Origin: Pseudomonas putida
Lineage (GTDB): Bacteria; Pseudomonadota; Gammaproteobacteria; Pseudomonadales; Pseudomonadaceae
DNA: 64,000 nt
Reading direction: 5' to 3'
Assembly: GCA_029953615.1 (NCBI GenBank)
Contig: CP124529.1
Location: 5,172,494-5,236,493, forward strand
Below are positions 55,230 through 64,000 of this stretch, piece by piece (within the stretch, counting starts at the first letter, position 1; each line of letters opens with the position of its first letter). A program made the translations under genes and the position numbers. The notes beneath the pieces are model-generated. The model was not told the origin of the DNA. It worked only from the letters and a program-made list of their open reading frames with translations, and searched no databases.

Positions 55230-56225
55230 ATGAGTGTCTGGGTTGGCGTCGATATCGGCTCACGTACTTCGGTCGTTGGGGTGCGTAAAGATGGGCGTCC
55301 GGCCGGACAGTGGGATATCGCTCAAACCCCTGCAGGCCGTAAGGCTGCGGTGAAAAAGCTGCTGGCACTCAAACCCAAGTCGATCGTGATGGAGGCGACC
55401 GGAATCTATTACCTGGACTTGGCCCTTGAGCTACATGCGGCTGACCTCCCTGTATCCGTGATCAACCCCAAGAGCTTCCACAATTTCGCCAAACTGATGC
55501 TGGTGAACAGCAAGACCGATGCAATAGATGCTCAACTGCTGTCCGAGTACGGCGAGCGTATGACACCGCGCTTGTGGACACCTCCAAGCCTTGTGCAGCT
55601 TGAACTGAGGGCTCTGGGGCGACACATCAATCGTTTGGTGGGGCATCGTACAAGGGCGAAGAACGAACTGCATGCATTGCAGGCGACCGCTACAACCGTG
55701 TCGATGCTGATCGAGGATCAGGAGGAAGCGATTGCTTCACTGGATAATCGAATTGAGCGCTTTCGTAAGGCGGGCCGCGAGCTGGTCGCCCAGTGTCCGA
55801 CGCTTACTCGGCAGTACAAGCAGCTGCTCGCAGGGCCTGGGATGGGAGAAGTCTCTGCACTTGCGGCATTGGCTGAACTGACCATCCTTCCTCAAATGCT
55901 CAAGTCCTCGCAGGTAGCTCGCCACGCGGGTCTCGATGTTCGACAGACCCAATCGGGAACGAGCATTGATAAGCCCGGCAGACTCGGCAAAAGTGGGAAT
56001 GCTTATCTACGGGCAGCCATGTACATGCCTGCCTTGACCGCAGTGCGCTGCGACCCTTATGCGAAGGCTTTTTACGAGTCGTTGGTCAACAGGGGCAAGA
56101 AGAAAATGCAGGCTATCGCTGCTGTCATGCGCAAGTACCTGACAGGCATCTGGGCATGTATGCGCGGGGATGAGCCATTTGATACGGCCAAGCTTTTCAG
56201 CTCTGAACACCTCAGAAAAGCTTGA
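55230..56225 (+). CDS. IS110 transposase (bridge-RNA-guided recombinase)
   Basis: 331 residues, ATG 55230 after AAGG. The RuvC-like DEDD domain has Asp8 (VGVDIG), Glu55 (IVMEATG), Asp97 and Asp100 (KTDAIDA). A coiled region spans about 140-185. The C-terminal Tnp domain has GPGMGEVSALA, then QSGTS and GKSGNAYLRAAMY, with Ser242 or Ser255 as the likely nucleophile. It looks intact. Codon use is less GC-rich than the surroundings. Confidence 0.93.
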   Translation: MSVWVGVDIGSRTSVVGVRKDGRPAGQWDIAQTPAGRKAAVKKLLALKPKSIVMEATGIYYLDLALELHAADLPVSVINPKSFHNFAKLMLVNSKTDAIDAQLLSEYGERMTPRLWTPPSLVQLELRALGRHINRLVGHRTRAKNELHALQATATTVSMLIEDQEEAIASLDNRIERFRKAGRELVAQCPTLTRQYKQLLAGPGMGEVSALAALAELTILPQMLKSSQVARHAGLDVRQTQSGTSIDKPGRLGKSGNAYLRAAMYMPALTAVRCDPYAKAFYESLVNRGKKKMQAIAAVMRKYLTGIWACMRGDEPFDTAKLFSSEHLRKA

Positions 56226-56260
56226 CCGCCAACAGAGTATCTACAAGGAAACCGCGATTT

Positions 56261-56306
56261 CCTGTAGGAGCGGCCTTGTGTCGCGAAAGGGCCGCACAGC
56301 GGCCCC
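56261..56306. repeat. Right half of the IS-split REP pair
   Basis: CTGTAGGAGCGGCCTTGTGT then CGCGAAAGGGCCGCACAGCG, inverse of the unit at 54944-54972. Confidence 0.88.
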
Positions 56307-56311
56307 AGGCA

Positions 56312-56833
56312 TCAGAACCCTTTGCTGTAGAACAGCGAATACGATTCGATGCCATCGTTAGGCTGCTTGAGCCCAGCGTTGGAGTAATGCATCGCGCGGA
56401 TGCCCACCTTCTGCTCCCCCGGCAATTTCAGGCCAAAGCCGATGCGGTCTTCGAAGTTGACCGCCGAGCCCAGGCGCTGGTCGCCCACGTCGGTCTTGGA
56501 AAACGCTGCCAGGCCAATACCGGCTTCGATGTAAGGGGTATAGCTGAAACCACTGAACTCGTAAGTGAACACCGGGCTGAACGACAGCGAGTGCGCGCCA
56601 CTGGCTTCACCACCTTCCCAATAGGTGTAGGCCGCGTCCCAATATCCGGTCAGATAACCGGTACTGCTTTCAAGCCATTTCTTGTCCCAGTCGAACGACA
56701 GGCCAATACGGTAGGTCATGTCGCCTTGGCCAGTGGCGCCAACGGCGCCGCTCACCTGCGCTGCCTGGGCCAGATTCGCCCCGGCAAAGGCCAGCACTGC
56801 AGCAGCCAGCGAAGCTGCTAGACGGGTTTTCAT
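56312..56833 (-). CDS. pagL: Lipid A 3-O-deacylase PagL
   Basis: 173 residues from ATG 56833 with AGGAGAA ahead. The signal peptide ends NLAQAAQ. The eight-strand barrel ends ...YSLFYSKGF. The catalytic triad pattern fits P. aeruginosa PagL (His126, Ser128, Glu140): in RAMHYSNAGLKQPNDGIESY His, Ser (+2) and Glu (+14) have the same spacing. It removes the 3-linked acyl chain of lipid A in the outer membrane. Its downstream end abuts the REP beside the IS. Confidence 0.9.
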   Translation of the reverse strand: MKTRLAASLAAAVLAFAGANLAQAAQVSGAVGATGQGDMTYRIGLSFDWDKKWLESSTGYLTGYWDAAYTYWEGGEASGAHSLSFSPVFTYEFSGFSYTPYIEAGIGLAAFSKTDVGDQRLGSAVNFEDRIGFGLKLPGEQKVGIRAMHYSNAGLKQPNDGIESYSLFYSKGF

Positions 56834-57028
56834 CAATGACTTCTCCTGATGGTCTACACGGCACGCGGGGGCTTGGGCCCCTCGATCTTATGCGGGACCG
56901 GCTGCATCCCGGCCGGTCACACGGAGTAATACTTTTCTGATTATTGTCCAGATAAACAGAAAGTTGAAAGTGAATTGCCACTATTGGCTATTCCGTTTAC
57001 CAGCATCTGCCCTGCCGAACGACAGCAC

Positions 57029-57775
57029 TCAGTCGTATTCCGCCTCGTCGTGTTCGCCCAGCAGGCGCCTTTGCCTCGGTGTGGCCTCCTCCAGCACCTG
57101 CGGGTTGAAACGCCAGCTCAAGTATGGCGAAAACTTCTGTGCGACCATGCGCCGGCCATAGTGCACTTGCAGCATGTCGCGCACCTGCGACTGGCTGCAG
57201 TTGGCCGCGCCGCAGTGCCAGACATCGCTGCGAAACACCAGCGCATCGCCTGCCTTGCACAGCACCGGCTGTGCCTCACGGCCCTGCCAGTGTTGCTCGC
57301 CCGCCTGCGGTGGCCGCGCCGCGCGGTGGCTGCCGGGCACGATCCAGGTCGGCCCGATGTGATGGTCGATATCGCTGAGGTACAGCTGCGCAGTCAGGAT
57401 CTGCGCAGGTTGGGTAAAGTCGCCGCGCTCGCTGAGCCAGGCGGGCAACTGCATGGGCAGATAGTCCAGGTGCAGGGCCATGCCAGGGTAGCCCGGGTGG
57501 CTACGCCAGGCGGTTTGCCCGATAACATGGCAGTCAGCGCCCAACGCTGCTTCGGCCAGGGCAATCAGCGGTGGCAGGTCGAGAAAAGGCAACCATAACG
57601 GGTTGCGGTTGAACACGCATTTATAGTGTTCCAGCAACCCTTGGTAATCCCAGTGAATGGGCTGCAGATCATCGATGGCACAGCGCAACAAGGCGATACG
57701 CAAGGGTTCGAGCACACCGGGGAGCAACACATAGCCCCGCTCGTCCAACATCTCCAGCTGAAGATCCAGGTTCAT
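57029..57775 (-). CDS. Phytanoyl-CoA dioxygenase (PhyH) family protein
   Basis: 248 residues. Fe(II)/2-oxoglutarate fold: ERGYVLLPGVLEP at the start, HLDY (HxD) near residue 101, GPTWIVPGSHRA in the core, and the third His in VWHCGAAN; Arg for 2OG is probably in SQVRDMLQVHYGRR. The substrate is unknown. 53 nt upstream lies the small periplasmic protein gene on the same strand. Confidence 0.85.
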   Translation of the reverse strand: MNLDLQLEMLDERGYVLLPGVLEPLRIALLRCAIDDLQPIHWDYQGLLEHYKCVFNRNPLWLPFLDLPPLIALAEAALGADCHVIGQTAWRSHPGYPGMALHLDYLPMQLPAWLSERGDFTQPAQILTAQLYLSDIDHHIGPTWIVPGSHRAARPPQAGEQHWQGREAQPVLCKAGDALVFRSDVWHCGAANCSQSQVRDMLQVHYGRRMVAQKFSPYLSWRFNPQVLEEATPRQRRLLGEHDEAEYD

Positions 57776-57828
57776 GGCGATGCGCTCCTTTCAGGCAGGA
57801 GCACATGCGTACTCCTGCCTGTGTTCCA

Positions 57829-58272
57829 TCAACGCCAGTTCAGGTCCACGGTCGTCGGAGTCTTGCCATTCACGGTCACCAACTGTTGCACCGTCTGACC
57901 TTGGGCGTTGCCAGTGACTTTGTACTTGCCGGGAGGCAACTGCACGTACAGCAGCGGCCCGGCATCCACAAGGCTGAGCACGGACTGGCCCTGTGCATTC
58001 TGGATGTCGATGTTGGCACCGCTCTGGAATTTGCCTTCCGGGCCGGTGGAGAGTTCTACGTGCAGGTCATAGCCCGGAGTCTTGCGCAAGGCATTGGCTT
58101 CATCCTGGCCGATGCCGCCTTGCAGGTAACGGACGCCGTTCTGCTCCTGCTGTTGCAGTTGCACGGCCTGCATGTCGATTGGGGCATTGAGGTCGGCGGC
58201 GGCCGCCAGGGTCCATGGCAGCGCCAGGGCGATCAGCAACGCCGTGCCGAGGGCATAATGGTGGTTACGCAT
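57829..58272 (-). CDS. Periplasmic carboxypeptidase-regulatory-like protein
   Basis: 147 residues, signal peptide ending TLAAAADL. The mature protein has a short beta sandwich with SLVDAGPLLYVQLPPGKYKV, the PEGA/regulatory-like turn, and no catalytic motif. The function is unknown; a scaffold or envelope-stress role is possible. Probably co-transcribed with the PhyH gene. Confidence 0.72.
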   Translation of the reverse strand: MRNHHYALGTALLIALALPWTLAAAADLNAPIDMQAVQLQQQEQNGVRYLQGGIGQDEANALRKTPGYDLHVELSTGPEGKFQSGANIDIQNAQGQSVLSLVDAGPLLYVQLPPGKYKVTGNAQGQTVQQLVTVNGKTPTTVDLNWR

Positions 58273-58397
58273 GATACGACCCTCCTTTCGAGGATGGCTT
58301 ACCTATTATCTGATCCTCCGGGCGTAACGGCGTTCGTGCTGATGCGTGGTCGTGCGGATGAATTTCACTTTAACAGTGTTAATATCCATTTAAATCC

Positions 58398-59264
58398 TCA
58401 GCTTGCACGCTTTTCTTCAAGTAACTTCACGAACATGCTCAGGCTGCGCGACACCGTGCCCCGGCGCCACACCAGCCAGGTTTTCAGGTAGCGGAAATCC
58501 TCCGACATCGGCCAGGCACTGACAGTACTGCAACCAGGCATGTTGTCGAGCATGCTGCGCGGCATCATGGCTAGCCCGGCACCGGCGCTGACGCAGGCCA
58601 GCATGCCGTGATACGACTCCATTTCGTGGATCTTGCCCGGCACAGCCTGGTCCTGCACGAACCAGTTCTCGAAATGGTGGCGGTACGAACAGTTGGCACG
58701 AAAGGCATAAATGCTCTCGCCGTTGACGTCCTGGGCGCGGGTTACCGGGGCGTGGTTGAGCGGCGCGATGACCATCATTTCTTCCTCGAACACCGGCATG
58801 CCCTCCAGCGTAGGGTGCAACACCGGCCCGTCGACGAACGCCGCCACCAGGCGGCCGGACAACACCCCTTCGAGCATGGTCCCGGAAGGCCCGGTGGACA
58901 GGTCCAGGTCGACCTTGGGGTAGCGCTGGTTGTAGGCCGCCAGCAAGGCCGGGATGCGCACCGCCGCCGTGCTCTCGAGCGACCCCAAGGCAAAGGTGCC
59001 TTGCGGGTCTTCACCGGCCACGGTCAACCGCGCTTCGTGTACCAGGTCGAGGATGCGCCGGGTGTACTCGAGGAAATTCCAGCCTGCGGGGGACAGGCGC
59101 AGGCGGCTTTTTTCACGAATGAACAGCTCCACGCCGAGGTCTTCCTCCAGTTGCTTGATGCGGGTGGTCAGGTTCGACGGCACTCGGTGGATGTGCTGCG
59201 CGGCAGCACTGATGCTGCCTTGCTCTGCCACGGCCTTGAAAATCTCCAGTTGCACCAAGTCCAC
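58398..59264 (-). CDS. LysR-family regulator (PtrR-like)
   Basis: 288 residues, GTG start at 59264 with GGAGAAAGG ahead. The N-terminal winged helix reads [20 protein letters not shown] then [20 protein letters not shown], and the rest is the effector fold. It is divergent from the aldehyde dehydrogenase with a 104-nt spacer. This matches the ptrR-sad pair of pseudomonads, where it controls succinate semialdehyde dehydrogenase (by context). Confidence 0.88.
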   Translation of the reverse strand: MDLVQLEIFKAVAEQGSISAAAQHIHRVPSNLTTRIKQLEEDLGVELFIREKSRLRLSPAGWNFLEYTRRILDLVHEARLTVAGEDPQGTFALGSLESTAAVRIPALLAAYNQRYPKVDLDLSTGPSGTMLEGVLSGRLVAAFVDGPVLHPTLEGMPVFEEEMMVIAPLNHAPVTRAQDVNGESIYAFRANCSYRHHFENWFVQDQAVPGKIHEMESYHGMLACVSAGAGLAMMPRSMLDNMPGCSTVSAWPMSEDFRYLKTWLVWRRGTVSRSLSMFVKLLEEKRAS

Positions 59265-59368
59265 ACCCTTTCTCCAAACGTGAATGTTTCGCTCATTATT
59301 ATTCAGTTTTCATTAAAGCCCTAGCCCACTAGTCTGGCGTCACGGATCAACAACGAGAGTGTCCCAAC

Positions 59369-60755
59369 ATGAGCGCGATCAGCAGCCTGACCCACGCCAT
59401 CTCCCTCGACCCCTACAGCGGCGAGCAGATCGGCGCCTACCCGTTCGACACCGACGCCGCACTGGAAGCGGCGCTGCAACGCGCCAAGGTTGGCTACCGC
59501 CAGTGGCGCCAGGTGTCACTGGGTCAGCGCAGCGAATACCTGCTTGCCCTGGCCAGCACCCTCGAAAACAAGGCCGAAGCCTTCGCGCAAATGATCAGCC
59601 GCGAAATCGGCAAGCCCATCGCCCAGGCTCGCGGTGAGGTCAGCAAGTGTGTCGGCCTGTGCCGCTGGTACGCCGAACACGGCCCGGCAATGCTCGCCGC
59701 CGAGCCGACCCAGGTCGAGAAAGCCCGCATCGAGTACCGCCCGCTCGGCCCGATCCTGGCCGTGATGCCTTGGAACTTCCCGGTCTGGCAGGTACTGCGC
59801 GGCGCCGTGCCGGCGATTCTGGCCGGCAACACCTACGTGCTCAAGCACGCGCCGAACGTGATGGGCAGCGCCTACCTGCTGGGCGAGCTGTTCAAGGACG
59901 CCGGCCTGCCGGAAGGCGTATTCGAGGTGCTGAACGTGACCCCGGACGGCGTCACCCGCGCCATCAATGACCCGCGCATTGCCGCAGTGACGTTGACCGG
60001 CAGCGTGCGTGCCGGCATGGCGATTGGTGCACAAGCCGGCGCCGCGCTGAAGAAGTGCGTGCTGGAGCTGGGCGGTTCCGACCCGTTCATCGTGCTGGCC
60101 GATGCTGACCTGGACGCCGCCGTGAAGGCTGCGGTGATCGGCCGCTACCAGAACACCGGCCAGGTCTGCGCTGCGGCCAAGCGCCTGATCGTGGAGGAAA
60201 GCATCGTTGACGAATTCACCCGAAAATTCGTCGAGGCTACTCGCGAGCTGAAAATCGGCAACCCACTGGAGGATGACACCTACATCGGCCCTATGGCCCG
60301 TTATGACCTGCGCGACGAGCTGGATGGCCAAGTCCAGGCAACCCTCGCCGAAGGCGCCACCCTGCTGTTGGGTGGCCACAAGGTGGATGGCGTGGCCAAC
60401 TTCTACGCGCCGACCGTGTTCGCCAATGTCACCCCTGAGATGACCGCGTTCAAGCAGGAGCTGTTCGGGCCGGTGGCGGGCGATCATCAGCGCACGGGAT
60501 GCGGAGCATGCGGTGGAGCTGGCCAACGATAGCGAATTTGGCCTGGCCTCGACCATCTACACCGCCGATTACGCGCTGGCCGAACGCATGACCGCGGCGC
60601 TGGATACCGGCGGCGTGTTCATCAACGGTTATTGCGCTTCCGACCCCCGCGTGGCGTTTGGCGGGGTGAAGAAGAGCGGCTTCGGGCGTGAGCTGTCGCA
60701 CTTTGGGGTGCGTGAGTTCACCAATGCCCAGACGGTGTGGCTGGACCGTAACTGA
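59369..60755 (+). pseudogene. Succinate-semialdehyde-type aldehyde dehydrogenase, frameshifted
   Basis: From ATG 59369: PWNFPVW (Asn136), LELGGSDPF (Glu233) and GQVCAAAKR (Cys267), all ALDH catalytic residues. At 60478-60480 the coding strand reads GCGGGCG where GCGGCG is needed. Removing one G restores the frame from FGPVAAIISARDAEHAVELA to the stop at 60755, giving 461 residues. As written it ends early at 60532. The last 85 residues hold dimer contacts. Likely oxidises succinate semialdehyde. Confidence 0.88.
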
Positions 60756-60779
60756 TTCATGACCCTGGTGCTGCTTTGC

Positions 60780-60884
60780 AGCCCATCGCCGGCAAGCCAG
60801 CTCCCACATCGACCGCATTGACTCCAAGCCATGTGCAGCACCTGTGGGAGCTGGCTTGCCGGCGATTGGGCCGCACAGCGGCCC
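60780..60884. repeat. Paired REP palindrome
   Basis: ATCGCCGGCAAGCCAGCTCC and its inverse at 60841-60866, flanked by partial GGGCCGC units, between convergent genes. Confidence 0.88.
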
Positions 60885-60892
60885 CCAGCGAC

Positions 60893-62803
60893 TTAATCGC
60901 GAACCTGGTCCTTGACCCAGTCCAGCATCCCCCCCGGCACGATCAGTTCATGCCGCGCCCGCGAACAGGCGGTATACAACCCTGCCAGCATTCGCGCCCG
61001 CTCATTGCGGTTGCCCGCCACCTGCGGCGCCACCAGCAGCTCTGGCGACACCATCACCCGGGCGAACTCCAGGTTCTTCACATCCCGCACGCGCCCCAGG
61101 AACAGCTTGGGCGCCTTGTCCCAACGATAACGGCTCTTGGCCCTGGCAAAGTGCTCCGGCGTGTAGCCCTTGCGCAGCATGTTGGCCACGGCAACGAAGG
61201 CCTTGTCATCACCCTTGTCCTGCTCCAGCGCCTGCCAGCTGGCGTAGCGGAACAGCATCGGGTGACGCGGCCGGGTACCATGGCGGTACAGCTCGATGCA
61301 GTCTTCGACGAACAACTCAAAGTCCTTGCGCGCGCTTTTCAGCAGCACGAACGGCACGCCTTGGTGGGTCAGGCGCTGGAACCAGCCAAACAGGCCCCAT
61401 TCATCGTCGACGATAAGCGCCGTAGGCTGTTCCGGCACGCTCACCGTATCGAAGAAACTGACCCGGGTGTAATGCTCGGCGCTGCCACTGAAGGCCGCCT
61501 GGATCGCCGCCGGGTGTGCCTGGATCAATGGGTTGAGCACGTTGTCCATCGCCGGCCCGGCCCGCAGTGAATGGTCGATGTAACGCTGACGGATAAAGCC
61601 GCCATGGTGCGCGCTGAGGCCGTTGAGATTCTGCAGTTCGTCACCCAGGGCAATGATCGATTGCGGGCTGCGGTCGAGCACGGCAAGCATCGGAGCCGAC
61701 AGCTCGTGGGCCTCATCGACGATTACATGGGTGTAGCGGCTGTCGATCACGTGGCCGGTCAGCGACAGCAGTTTGACCCGGTGGTAGTCGCGCACCGGCA
61801 ACTGGATTTCCCGTGACGACGGGCGAATCAGCTCCTGCCAGTACAGGCGTGCCTTTTCCAGCAACACTTCCTGATCCAGCGGCGTGGTTCCCGGCCCGGC
61901 CCAGGGCAGGTGGTGCAACTGCAGCTGGGTGTCGGCGCTGTGACAGAACGTGCGTACCGCGCGAATGCACAACGCAACCACATCACGCGCGGCGAGCGGA
62001 CCGATGTCGGGGATAGCCAGCCAACGTACCACCTGCGCATCCTGCGGGCGCCACGAAAGCCTGGTGCGATACGGGTCGCGCAAACGCCAGCCATTGCTGG
62101 TGAGATCGCGGTTGAGCAACTCGTCGGCGAGCTGGCCGAAGGTCAGCGCGGTGTAGGCGGCAGCATCCTTGACCCGCGCCTGCAAGGCGCGCAGCTGGCC
62201 TTCGGTCAAGGCCAGCAACAGCGTGCGCTGCGGCTCTAGCAGGCGGGCGAACTGGTGAATCAGGAACGTCTTGCCAGTGCCGGCAAAGCCCTGTACCGCC
62301 ACCGACTCATCGATACCACTTAGGAATTCGCGCAGCAGGCGGTTCTGTTGGTCGCTGAGCATCAGGTCGCTGGCAAGGGAAGGCAGGTACACCGGGTGCA
62401 ATGGGGTTGCTCGCTGGCGGTAGTTGTCGGCGAACTGGAAGTTCCACTGGCCCTCGGCGTCCAGCAACTCGTCGGCCTGGTACGCCACCTCGGTGGACAG
62501 CAGTGCGATACCGTTATCGCCCAGCATGCCGAGGCCCATGGCGAAGGCTTCGCGATCGAAGTGCTGTGCTACCTGGCCTTGGAAGCGCCCCGGTGCGGCG
62601 CTTTCGACTTCTTTGGCAATACGCACTATTTCGGCAAAGCGGCGTTCCTGCGCATCCGCCGAGGCGGTGGCGGGCTGGCGCGGCAGGTTTTGCACGAACA
62701 GCACTGCGGCGGCGTCGAGGACGCTTGCAGTGGTGAAGAAATCGGTAGTGGGCTCGCTGGCGAGGCTGTCAGCCTGGTCGCTGGGCAAAGGCAGGTAGAA
62801 CAT
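60893..62803 (-). CDS. SF1 helicase-like ATP-binding protein
   Basis: 636 residues from ATG 62803; a longer frame into the REP is rejected. Residues 1-150 are unlike known helicases. Walker A GFAGTGKT is at 172-179, followed by Walker B HVIVDEAHEL, motif III IALGDELQNLNG, and the UvrD-type end LYTACSRARHEL. Motifs support ATP-dependent action on nucleic acid. Nothing nearby suggests a partner. It could be a repair, tRNA-linked or defence protein. Confidence 0.75.
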   Translation of the reverse strand: MFYLPLPSDQADSLASEPTTDFFTTASVLDAAAVLFVQNLPRQPATASADAQERRFAEIVRIAKEVESAAPGRFQGQVAQHFDREAFAMGLGMLGDNGIALLSTEVAYQADELLDAEGQWNFQFADNYRQRATPLHPVYLPSLASDLMLSDQQNRLLREFLSGIDESVAVQGFAGTGKTFLIHQFARLLEPQRTLLLALTEGQLRALQARVKDAAAYTALTFGQLADELLNRDLTSNGWRLRDPYRTRLSWRPQDAQVVRWLAIPDIGPLAARDVVALCIRAVRTFCHSADTQLQLHHLPWAGPGTTPLDQEVLLEKARLYWQELIRPSSREIQLPVRDYHRVKLLSLTGHVIDSRYTHVIVDEAHELSAPMLAVLDRSPQSIIALGDELQNLNGLSAHHGGFIRQRYIDHSLRAGPAMDNVLNPLIQAHPAAIQAAFSGSAEHYTRVSFFDTVSVPEQPTALIVDDEWGLFGWFQRLTHQGVPFVLLKSARKDFELFVEDCIELYRHGTRPRHPMLFRYASWQALEQDKGDDKAFVAVANMLRKGYTPEHFARAKSRYRWDKAPKLFLGRVRDVKNLEFARVMVSPELLVAPQVAGNRNERARMLAGLYTACSRARHELIVPGGMLDWVKDQVRD

Positions 62804-62879
62804 CGGCACCTCGGGTCGAATCAGGGCGGCACGATAGCAATTTTCGCGGTGGATTGCTGGGTTGTGTAGTGCCTGGGCC

Positions 62880-62972
62880 GGCCACTTCGCGGGCTCGCCC
62901 GTTCCCACAGGATCATCTCAGGGCCAGGCATTGTGAGGTCCCTGTGGGAGCGGGCAAGCCCGCGAAGAGGCC
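62880..62972. repeat. Paired REP palindrome
   Basis: GGCCACTTCGCGGGCTCGCC and inverse. It stands directly upstream of the helicase-like gene. Confidence 0.9.
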
Positions 62973-63004
62973 AGCAGCTACGCCATCAAACCACATCCCT
63001 AAAC

Positions 63005-63904
63005 TCAGCCCCTGCCCCGCTTCAAGGTTTCACTGGGAAACTCCTTGAACAACTGCCGATAACTCTCTGAAAATCTTCCCAAATGCCAGAACGACCAGCG
63101 CATTGCCACCTCGGCCACGGTCACCCCACCACCGCGCAACAAATCGCGCCGCGCACCGTTCAGTCGGCGCAAACGCAACCAGTGCGCCGGCGGCATCCCG
63201 GTAAAGGCCTTGAAGGCTTGCTGCAATTGACGCAGGGAAACCCCGGCAACATCCGCCAGTTCCACCAGGTTCAGCGTTTCTTCCGGGCAGTCGGCCGCCC
63301 ACTCGCTTACCCGGCGCATGATCGCCCGCTCCTCGTCGCGCCGCCCCAACGCCACACCCTGCAGGCGCTGGCAGGCATTGTCGAGGATGAACAGGCAGTC
63401 CTCCAGCAGCTGCTCCGCCAGGGCCTGCCCCTGCAGCGGGCAATCCGCCTCGCCCAGGCGGGTCAGTGTCGCGCTCAGCCAGCTGCCGAAGAGCGCATTC
63501 TGCCCGCTGCCCAGTGGCACCATGAACAACCCTTCCAGGCGCTGCGGGTCAAGCCCATGGCGGGCCAGGAACGCCTGGTCGAACACCACCGCAACTTCCT
63601 GGTAGTTCTCAGGCGTGATCCAGATGTTGCGGCTCTGTTCGTTCAGCAGGTACAGGCTGTTCTCGCTGCGGTCGAAGCAGAACGCCAGCGAGCCGCTCGG
63701 CGCTCGGAAAAACTGCTCCACCCGGGTGTTCAGCCGCTCCTCGTACACCTCTACACCGTCCAGCCCCAGGCAACGCAGCTCACCGCTGAAATGCCCGGGT
63801 GACATCTGCCGGTACTGCTGCTGCCATCCGGGGGTAGCACGTACTTGTTCGGTAACGTCGGTGGTGTGGAAAGCCTGGACTTGCAGGGCATTGGCGGTTG
63901 TCAC
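63005..63904 (-). CDS. AraC-family transcriptional regulator
   Basis: 299 residues. GTG 63904 is preferred because AGGA lies 8 nt ahead; a longer frame to 63982 exists. The N-terminal cupin-like region (MSPGHFSGELRCLGLDGVEV) is followed by two helix-turn-helix units, NLVELADVAGVSLRQLQQAF and VTVAEVAMRWSFWHLGRFSE. The C-terminus resembles BenR but this is a different gene. Targets are unknown; the neighbouring gene beyond the window is the first candidate. Confidence 0.85.
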   Translation of the reverse strand: MTTANALQVQAFHTTDVTEQVRATPGWQQQYRQMSPGHFSGELRCLGLDGVEVYEERLNTRVEQFFRAPSGSLAFCFDRSENSLYLLNEQSRNIWITPENYQEVAVVFDQAFLARHGLDPQRLEGLFMVPLGSGQNALFGSWLSATLTRLGEADCPLQGQALAEQLLEDCLFILDNACQRLQGVALGRRDEERAIMRRVSEWAADCPEETLNLVELADVAGVSLRQLQQAFKAFTGMPPAHWLRLRRLNGARRDLLRGGGVTVAEVAMRWSFWHLGRFSESYRQLFKEFPSETLKRGRG

Positions 63905-64000
63905 GCTCGGTCCTAGTTGCACTCTTTTGGTGCATTCATTGCCGGAGAAAGTGGATAGATCAGCCTTGCGGGCTGCGACCAAGATAGTCTGCAGTGCGTC
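63905..64000. other. Promoter region of the AraC regulator, with a dyad
   Basis: TGCAC-tcttttg-GTGCA (63918-63934) is an inverted repeat just ahead of the start and may be a self-control site. The region runs to the window edge. Confidence 0.35.

Larger units (their letters stand above)
54973..56242 (+). mobile_element. IS110-family insertion sequence (ISPpu10-like) in a REP
   Basis: It begins TGTATGTTGTG after GCTCCT and ends GAGTATCT before ACAAGG. Removing it restores a 27-bp sequence identical to 22132-22158, so both ends are fixed except for a CT that can belong to either side. No terminal inverted repeats, as expected for IS110. It has a long non-coding left end (257 nt) and a short right end (17 nt), plus one transposase. 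ISPpu10 is known to target REP sequences in P. putida. Confidence 0.9.

Overview
This is a chromosomal stretch of a Pseudomonas putida-group bacterium. The reasons are a high-GC coding style, a benABC-benD-benK-catA-benE-benF benzoate cluster with benR upstream in the usual P. putida order, about seventeen paired REP palindromes of the P. putida kind between genes, and a large multicopper oxidase resembling McoA of P. putida GB-1. Family assignments are from reading the translations; no database search was run.

Layout. 1-1.5 kb: end of a PIG-L-type deacetylase, a NodS-like methyltransferase and a GT2 glycosyltransferase, tightly coupled. 1.7-8.3 kb: Ku (end-joining), a stress-type SDR, then a minus-strand run of KGG protein, lipoprotein, haem-oxygenase-like (diiron?) enzyme, methyltransferase, YbdK-type ligase and nucleosidase, which looks like an uncharacterised operon. 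8.5-18 kb: NTP/NDP-type transporter, Tat aldo/keto reductase, DyP peroxidase, BASS transporter, CrtZ-like hydroxylase, GNAT, diguanylate cyclase, DUF4142 protein, small proteins and a KfrA-like coiled-coil DNA-binding protein with GTACC repeats in front. 18-23.7 kb: DauR-type regulator, a EutB/EutC-like pair, cytosine deaminase, and two TenA paralogues behind a TPP riboswitch. 23.7-30.4 kb: a sigma-54-type promoter, mcoA, a SCO-cytochrome c protein, a tyrosine recombinase and an orphan RHS core gene. 30.4-39.2 kb: glycerate kinase, CdaR regulator, MFS carrier, Rieske/FAD reductase, aldo/keto reductase, TraX-like and YdjM-like membrane proteins. 39.4-49.4 kb: the complete benzoate-to-muconate module with BenR and two BenR boxes. 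49.7-64 kb: lipoprotein, HisN-like phosphatase, universal stress protein, Fur-box TonB receptor, an IS110 element inside a REP, PagL, a PhyH oxygenase, LysR plus aldehyde dehydrogenase, an SF1 helicase-like protein and an AraC regulator.

The most interesting item is the IS110 element at about 54973-56242. Its 257-nt non-coding left end can be folded by eye into a bridge RNA with a target loop matching the REP into which it has inserted and a donor loop matching its own joined ends. An uninterrupted copy of the same 27-bp target lies at 22132-22158.

Caution on quality: six conserved genes (DyP, GNAT, DUF4142, YdjM-like, benC, aldehyde dehydrogenase) each carry one small frameshift. Five of the six are explained by one extra base beside an identical base. 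This points to base-calling errors at least as much as to real pseudogenes.
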